A DNA stretch of 64,000 nucleotides from Aurantiochytrium sp. KH105 (lineage: Eukaryota > Sar > Bigyra > Thraustochytrida > Thraustochytriidae): positions 62,001 to 126,000 of the forward strand of contig BGKB01000053.1 of assembly GCA_003116975.1 (NCBI GenBank), in the 5' to 3' direction. The notes below the pieces were generated by a model. That model made no database searches. It was not told the origin of the DNA and saw only the letters and a program-made list of their open reading frames with translations. Made by a program: the position numbers and the translations under genes. Positions within the stretch are counted from its first letter, which is position 1; every line of letters begins with the position of its first letter. Shown piece after piece: positions 60,301-64,000 of the stretch.

Positions 60301-61633
60301 CGCATGTTATAGCGCGACAGACGGAGCATGTGATGCTTGGCATATCAACTGGAGGAATCATCACTGCAGCCTGTTCAGTTGTGGGCAAAGCACGCCTGTC
60401 TTTGAGGTCGTCAACGACCATTCGGGTGGATACTCGTGTGACTACGTGGCGGTCCCGACGCCGGAGCCAACCTCGTGGGAGGCGCGCCGTCTTTCATCAC
60501 GAGTTAGTGCACGGAATCTTTTTGCCTCTCGCGACGAGAGCGACGCTCGTAAGAAGCGCAAGCGCGGCGGTCGCGATCTAGAAATGGTCGACCAAGACAA
60601 TGTTGCAGAGCTTCGCAAGAAGCGAACGCGTGGCGATCGTGACCTGGAAATGGTCGACGAAGACAATATCGCAGAACTCCGCAAGAAGCGTACGCGTGGC
60701 GATCGTGATCTGGAGGAAACCTTTGTTGATGATACGGCTGAACTTCGCAAGAAGCGTACGCGCGGCGGTCGTGAGCTGGAGGAGGAGGTCTTTATGGACG
60801 ACCTTGATCTCAGCGTTGAGAACTATCACGCAAGTGGACTCATGAGTTCGAAGCGTCCCGAGGGACGCGGGCGCGCTCTTGGGGAGGTTAATGTACCCTC
60901 ACGCCGCCGAGAACTCACGGAACGCCCCGAGACGCAGGTGACTGTGCAGTTCTTTGCATTGTTCTCGAGCACCAGTGATCAGGAAGCCTCCGTCTCTAAA
61001 GCCGTGGACTCGGCCTCGACCGTGGAGAGTGCCGTGCAGAGCGCATTGTCCAGCGCTGACGGCTTTGGGGATGTCGAGGTCACTTACATTGGGCAGAGCC
61101 CGTCGTACAAGATCGACGGCATTCGATTCCCTCTGGCGTATGATGCTGATCAGCAATCCTCCGCTACCTTTTTGAACGCAGTGTGCTCTGCCTTGGCCAC
61201 AACGATTGCGAAACGCACGAGCCTGAGCCGCGTTTATTGCGGAACCAAGTTGCTCGACTTTCGATCGATCGAGGACGAAGCGGGCGACTTGGTCATCATG
61301 TACCGCATTGAAAACGTTGAATTGGGAAGAATTCAAAAGATGCTGCGGACGAACCGGGGTCAGAATGAATTGAAACGGCAGCTTGCCAAATCGGACATTG
61401 AGTACGTCAAGGTCCTTTCTGCAAGCATGCCAGAGTACGCAGAAGATGACGAAAGTGCTGGAAACGCGAACACGCTTGCGATTGCTCTGGCGAGCGTCGG
61501 TGCGTTGGCTGTGGTTGCCCTCGGCACGATTTTCGTCGTGCTCAAGCGTCGTGCGAAGAAACGTGAAGCCGCCTCGCGTCAGTCCGATGAAAGGCTTTGG
61601 AACATGGTCAGCTACCTTTCCAGGGCCAATTAA
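57356..61633 (+). CDS. Large type I surface protein with PT-rich stalk and RKKR tandem repeats
   Basis: 1,425 aa, one exon, ATG 57356 (ACAATG). Signal peptide about 1-26 (VALAAIVLVNA). Cys-rich ectodomain about 27-690, partly with paired-Cys spacing. A mucin-like stalk about 690-895 of repeated PTxxPTxxPT, a likely O-glycosylation platform. A second Cys-rich module (about 900-1045). Four tandem 22-residue repeats (about 1065-1152) each begin RKKR and continue TRG(D/G)RDLE. A globular, SEA-like membrane-proximal domain (about 1180-1365) precedes one transmembrane helix (about 1372-1397) and a short basic tail (KRRAKKREA). No family was recognised as a whole. Adhesion, cell-wall scale or receptor function is inference. 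RKKR fits furin/kexin-type cleavage in the secretory pathway, so processing between stalk and membrane is plausible. Confidence 0.85.
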   Translation: MRDACTRSVATACAVALAAIVLVNAQSTLEECNSLLSASDCLADEYCAWTLELDTDTYVQTCTTCQSLATSQARCLANCEYYDADEAYCGPRPPTPAPTLAPVKTITPYMATQGSLVLEMDNALLTSTMKTSIETALAEAVGAETVLVGDVEGDNCGAAPLCGDDPAMISSVANWSAAVALPELANCCPAQDTARTEDCQSAVDLSAAACRSVGLLEAFCENTDDDNDRCLAIRQPELMNASLAIIVGVQSTGLEEPCCNQCTCYGDPNCVSFNDDIGSWRLCDGRDTDDLCEITKSACLQRTDHAGQPCVWKPKSWDAFWKDGSKCQIDADSPESWLTMYEADDFRFAVSQGERGVIRSVNMTTADGFFYMSADACIDGSSLENTWTWSGGAMSDAPSYAQAWSRIDQETFDVLWYVRDGNTGIFSVIRCTGTVNPNNKNKYGNYRLNIETLVEPDDFSSRSDLGGFCYTGVMVDSADTLAVAAHEEHLAIEAVCQDIQIPWSEAEALEYGRLFCGPGLSATSLNQCFKSFCNGYSFPNADADECYQLFEDRELAEGFCLVTSALDSQRQKCVTTIAEFGYEQVIEDYFTSLDSEDSEDCIASAADLPVSLSTCQQGITLQYQNDDGDWVDYLAIPDTVKLCDNQVQVLATTDVLLFTSALRFTQCSVSASCSTTDQCQVVAGIDLRFEFSVTQLQPTVEPTPKPTQSPQATLEPTFQPVARPTVDDTEAPTPSPSTTGTFGSEIPTPVPTPSPTANPASSPTPNPTSSPTSNPTPFPTSFPTSFPSDSPTTSPTPNPTAFPTPSPTSSPSDSPTPFPTAFPTSYPTSFPTAWPTMFPTEETEFPTSAPTEWTESPTVAPTEPTPYPTTVPPTPKPTLSPTPNPAGETQAPSTDRCEVQCPTNTAAPEPVFGEMVDTSVCTSTVDVIAADLDPTAYCECDMTVEGAVVEDGEGGSYIDLAATCPEYISDDQTEMMELACQLACYSATDGACDAWHINWRNHHCSLFSCGQSTPVFEVVNDHSGGYSCDYVAVPTPEPTSWEARRLSSRVSARNLFASRDESDARKKRKRGGRDLEMVDQDNVAELRKKRTRGDRDLEMVDEDNIAELRKKRTRGDRDLEETFVDDTAELRKKRTRGGRELEEEVFMDDLDLSVENYHASGLMSSKRPEGRGRALGEVNVPSRRRELTERPETQVTVQFFALFSSTSDQEASVSKAVDSASTVESAVQSALSSADGFGDVEVTYIGQSPSYKIDGIRFPLAYDADQQSSATFLNAVCSALATTIAKRTSLSRVYCGTKLLDFRSIEDEAGDLVIMYRIENVELGRIQKMLRTNRGQNELKRQLAKSDIEYVKVLSASMPEYAEDDESAGNANTLAIALASVGALAVVALGTIFVVLKRRAKKREAASRQSDERLWNMVSYLSRAN
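59446..60035 (+). repeat. Pro/Thr/Ser-rich stalk repeat (coding)
   Basis: About 195 residues built from irregular PTP, PTSFPT, SPTSNPT and PTPYPT units; codon usage varies between units, so it is not a recent perfect expansion. Confidence 0.9.
60548..60811 (+). repeat. Four 66-bp tandem repeats encoding RKKR-T-RGD-type units
   Basis: Units begin at 60548, 60614, 60680 and 60746, exactly 66 bases apart. Each starts CGYAAGAAGCG (RKKR) and encodes a basic cluster followed by an acidic half (LEMVDEDNIAEL in units 1-2; diverged acidic ends in 3-4). Units 2 and 3 contain Arg-Gly-Asp. Confidence 0.95.
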
Positions 61634-61982
61634 TAAAAACAGTGATGCACGTGCGGGTTCTGCAGAGTGGGATGTGACTCCATGCTTCTGTGTGGGGTGG
61701 AGGGGTGAAAAAAGAAACACAGGCGCAAAGGAGGCAATAGGACCTCATCATGAACAAATTATCTAGGCCCTAGACTCCTGGACCCTCCTGCTCTTTCCAT
61801 TTTACACTGTTGGGGAAGTCAAAGCTGCTTTTTTCCATTTTTATAAGCTAAACTGTTTTGATGTTTTCTATGAGATTCGCTTGCGTGAGTATGTGCGTGG
61901 TGCGTGTGCATGCGTCAAATTCAAGTCCAATTTGACCAAGATCCGCCTCTCCCAATTTCTTTTTATGTCATTTTTCGCCCTT
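61634..61982. other. Convergent 3' region
   Basis: AATAAA occurs at about 61632-61637, overlapping the end of the surface-protein gene. The rest is AT-richer UTR-like sequence; no gene seen. Confidence 0.45.
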
Positions 61983-63332
61983 TCAGTCCTGGGTTCCCTG
62001 AAACGTGTGAGATAGCTGCTTCAGGTACTCTTGCATTCGCACATTACCATGAGAAACGCCAATACTACAATTGATGAGCTTGAGCATGCCCCGGTCACCT
62101 GCCTCGGTGGCGATTCGTCGCGCCATCTCAAAGTACTCTGCAGCTTCATCGTAGTGTCCTGCGCGATTCGCAAGCTGGCCCAATTGCTGGCATGCGAGCG
62201 TCTCCGCTTCGGGGTTGCGAAGGTCTCGCACAAGACTCAAATGCTTGTCCATGCAAGCCTTGGCTGTGTCAAAGTCGCCCATCTCTGCGCTGCACAGGGC
62301 AAGATTGCCGACTGCAAGGCTTTGGCCGTGCGGGCTGCGAAGATCAATTGCCAATCGCAGGGCGCGCTGATGCGCATCAACTGCACGCTCAAATTCCCCA
62401 AGGCGCGAATACACGAGACCAATATTGCAAAGTGCGACAAACTGACCCGCTTCATCTGCAGACTCGAGGTGACTCTGATGATAAGCCAGTGAAGACTCCA
62501 GTAATCGCGAGCGCTCAGACTGCTTGGGCTCAGATTGATCGTCATTCTTCTCAGCGGCTACCTTTTGCTCGTCTTGATACACCGCGCCACTCTGCTCATC
62601 GTTGGCCTCGTTGAGGCCGACAGCCTTGCTCGTGGCTTCTGCACCGCCAACTGCAGAATGAAAATAAGCAACTCCAAGGCAGTTGTAGGCCACGACGGCC
62701 CCCTCTGCATCCTGCAGTCGCTCACACAAATCGAGGTAGTGCTTGTAGCTAGAGATTGCCTTGGTCCAGCGCTCGAGGTTGTCGAAAAGCACGGCACGCG
62801 AGTACACTGCGTTGGCTTCCTGCGCCAGCTTGCCTGCCCTTCGACTCGACTTTGCAAGCATTTCGAGGTCCCGCAGACGTGAGACCGCAGTGTTGTTGTT
62901 TTGCTGCACAGCTTTGCGCGCGGAGGCCCCCATTTTGGACTTGCGCCCGCCCTTGCCGCTAGGCGATCCGCGCTGCTCTTCCACGGCGCTCGCGCCAAAT
63001 ACCTGCAAGATTCGAGCATCGCGACTCGACATGGATTCGCGTTGCGGCGCGTTCGTGTGTGAGGGATGGCCAACACGCTGAGGAAGGTCAAGCTGCGGCA
63101 AGGCTCCCTTGGAAAGGTTGGCATCTGGCTCCAGCAGCGCGACCAGCGACGGTGTGCCGAGACCAAAGCCAAAGTCACCAAGTTTGCTCTCCTGCGACGA
63201 CGCATGAAGCTTGGGCGAAAGATTGCTGCCACCGCTCACCGCTGCGACATGCTGAGGTACATGCGTCTGCGTGGCCGCCACGACTGCCTCGCCGCAAGCC
63301 GTATCATCCTTTTCCTCAAGAGCGGGCTCCAT
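61983..63332 (-). CDS. TPR-repeat protein, possibly TTC29-like
   Basis: 449 aa from ATG 63332. The frame continues upstream to 63392 without an ATG, right after acceptor-like TTCCTTAG and TTGCAG, so a short 5' exon may be missing. The first ~150 residues are disordered (Gly/Lys/Ser/Gln). Tetratricopeptide repeats run from about 165 to 430, with clear units such as ALCNIGLVYSRLGEFERAVDAHQRAL, AVGNLALCSAEMGDFDTAKACMDKHL and LACQQLGQLANRAGHYDEAAEYFEMA. A charged low-complexity insert (about 240-280) separates two TPR blocks. The end CSIGVSHGNVRMQEYLKQL recalls the ciliary protein TTC29, whose length is similar, but this is a weak assignment. TPRs make scaffolding surfaces; an axonemal dynein role is speculative. 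Confidence 0.7.
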   Translation of the reverse strand: MEPALEEKDDTACGEAVVAATQTHVPQHVAAVSGGSNLSPKLHASSQESKLGDFGFGLGTPSLVALLEPDANLSKGALPQLDLPQRVGHPSHTNAPQRESMSSRDARILQVFGASAVEEQRGSPSGKGGRKSKMGASARKAVQQNNNTAVSRLRDLEMLAKSSRRAGKLAQEANAVYSRAVLFDNLERWTKAISSYKHYLDLCERLQDAEGAVVAYNCLGVAYFHSAVGGAEATSKAVGLNEANDEQSGAVYQDEQKVAAEKNDDQSEPKQSERSRLLESSLAYHQSHLESADEAGQFVALCNIGLVYSRLGEFERAVDAHQRALRLAIDLRSPHGQSLAVGNLALCSAEMGDFDTAKACMDKHLSLVRDLRNPEAETLACQQLGQLANRAGHYDEAAEYFEMARRIATEAGDRGMLKLINCSIGVSHGNVRMQEYLKQLSHTFQGTQD

Positions 63333-63432
63333 GATTTCGTCCGCGGCGGGGCGAAAGGTTTTGCCGCGCAGCAGATCCGCGTCGCTCTGCAACTAAGGAA
63401 GACGGAAGTGAGTGCAAACCTCCGCGGCGATG

Positions 63433-63600
63433 CGATGCGATGCAATGCAATGCAATGCAATGCAATGCAATGCAATGCAATGCAATGCAATGCAATGCAA
63501 TGCAATGCAATGCAATGCAATGCAATGCAATGCAATGCAATGCAATGCGATGCAATGCAATGCAATGCGATGCAATGCAATGCAATGCGATGCGATGCGT
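63433..63600. repeat. (TGCAA)n pentanucleotide array, ~30 copies
   Basis: The unit ATGCA/TGCAA is repeated almost perfectly for about 165 bases, with ATGCG variants at both edges and scattered inside. Long alternating open frames (NAMQC, HCIAL) here are repeat artefacts. Confidence 0.97.
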
Positions 63601-63915
63601 TGCGATGCGTTTCGTTACGATGCTATGCTCTTTGATCAATTCAATTCTCTCTCACGTAGTCAATCAATTGATCCATTTGCTCATAGCAACTCTCAGCTCA
63701 GACTCCTTTCTTGCTTACCGCGTGCCTCTGGCTTCAGCGCTCTCTCAGAGAAGAGTTCTTTGCTTCGAGGTACACACCCAGTCCGCGCCGCGCCGATGCT
63801 CTGGTACAAGTACTACTAGTAAAATAGCATTCAACGGGTCTAACGGGTCGAAGGAGAAATTTAAGCCTCTTTTTAGACATCCGCCAGCCGGTGGGATGGG
63901 GACCATGCCTTTTGG

Positions 63916-63933
63916 GGAGGGGGGGGGGGGGCA
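63916..63933. repeat. G homopolymer tract
   Basis: A run of about 18 nearly pure G residues with one A (GGGGAGGGGGGGGGGGGG), near the window end; sequencing length here is likely to be unreliable. Confidence 0.85.
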
Positions 63934-64000
63934 GCAAGCATCACGAGGTTTGGGATCGAGCGCAAGAACGATCAATCGATTGAGCGAACGAACGAAAACT

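Larger units (their letters stand above)
63333..64000. other. Upstream flank of the TPR gene with large pentanucleotide array
   Basis: Holds the TGCAA array (63433-63600), a doubled AACGGGTC (63833-63850) and a G run (63916-63933). A donor-like GCG|GTAAGC on the minus strand near 63720 could belong to a missing first exon, but no in-frame ATG was found with it. Confidence 0.4.

Noticed and set aside
63433-63600. CRISPR-like regular repetition
   Set aside because: There are no spacers; it is a simple five-base tandem repeat in a eukaryotic genome.
63236-63819. Several overlapping long frames on both strands
   Set aside because: A pentamer array whose length frees it of stops yields open frames in most phases.

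Overview
The window is nuclear DNA of a free-living, flagellated eukaryotic microbe. Genes lie on both strands without operons and have Kozak-type starts. Introns are few and short, with GTA-rich donors and CAG/TAG acceptors. The content includes a 20S proteasome alpha subunit, cytosolic uS3, DRG1, mitochondrial processing peptidase, glycine cleavage T-protein, REV1, SLC25 and ABCA proteins, and several probable axonemal proteins. Compact spacing, high GC, heavy microsatellite load and axonemal genes together suggest a stramenopile protist such as a thraustochytrid (labyrinthulomycete). That placement is inference; no rRNA or marker alignment could be run.

Layout. 1-3.9 kb: tandem duplicate of a secreted-start, multi-pass membrane protein. 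4.3-8.2 kb: DRG1 GTPase and a large alpha-helical protein with a PH-like C-terminus. 8.8-11.3 kb: riboflavin synthase (+) convergent with a ciliary-type coiled coil (-). 11.3-13.2 kb: very GC-rich noncoding DNA with a perfect 170-bp tandem repeat and a possible leader intron. 13.2-22.6 kb: mitochondrial processing peptidase alpha (+) and a full-length ABCA transporter (-). 23.6-30 kb: an ankyrin/FN3/IQ protein (+), a CTD-interacting-domain protein (-, spliced) and DNAI7/CASC1 (-, spliced directly after its ATG). 30.9-34.5 kb: proteasome alpha-1 (3 exons, carrying an assembly-type duplication around an N) and an SLC25 carrier. 34.9-40.6 kb: glycine cleavage T-protein (-, 3 exons) divergent from a BRCT-less REV1 (+), then RPS3 (-). 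41.2-45.9 kb: an unknown protein and a PH-PDZ-DH-PH RhoGEF (both -). 45.9-49.5 kb: gene-poor, GC-rich DNA with a hairpin and a probable three-exon gene. 49.5-54.7 kb: a SAM/coiled-coil protein, a large charged protein (both -) and a TRIC-like channel (+). 54.7-57.4 kb: low-complexity DNA. 57.4-63.4 kb: a large type I surface protein with four RKKR-punctuated repeats, and a TPR protein (-).

The genes are mostly unrelated housekeeping and signalling genes. One theme recurs: DNAI7, the coiled coil at 9.7-11.3 kb, and possibly the TPR protein and the protein at 51-53.5 kb fit a motile flagellum. The points most worth following up are the 66-bp RKKR/RGD repeats in the large surface protein, the mosaic divergence of the tandem duplicate at the left end, an alpha-type MPP that retains an HxxEH motif, and the probable misassembly inside the proteasome gene.
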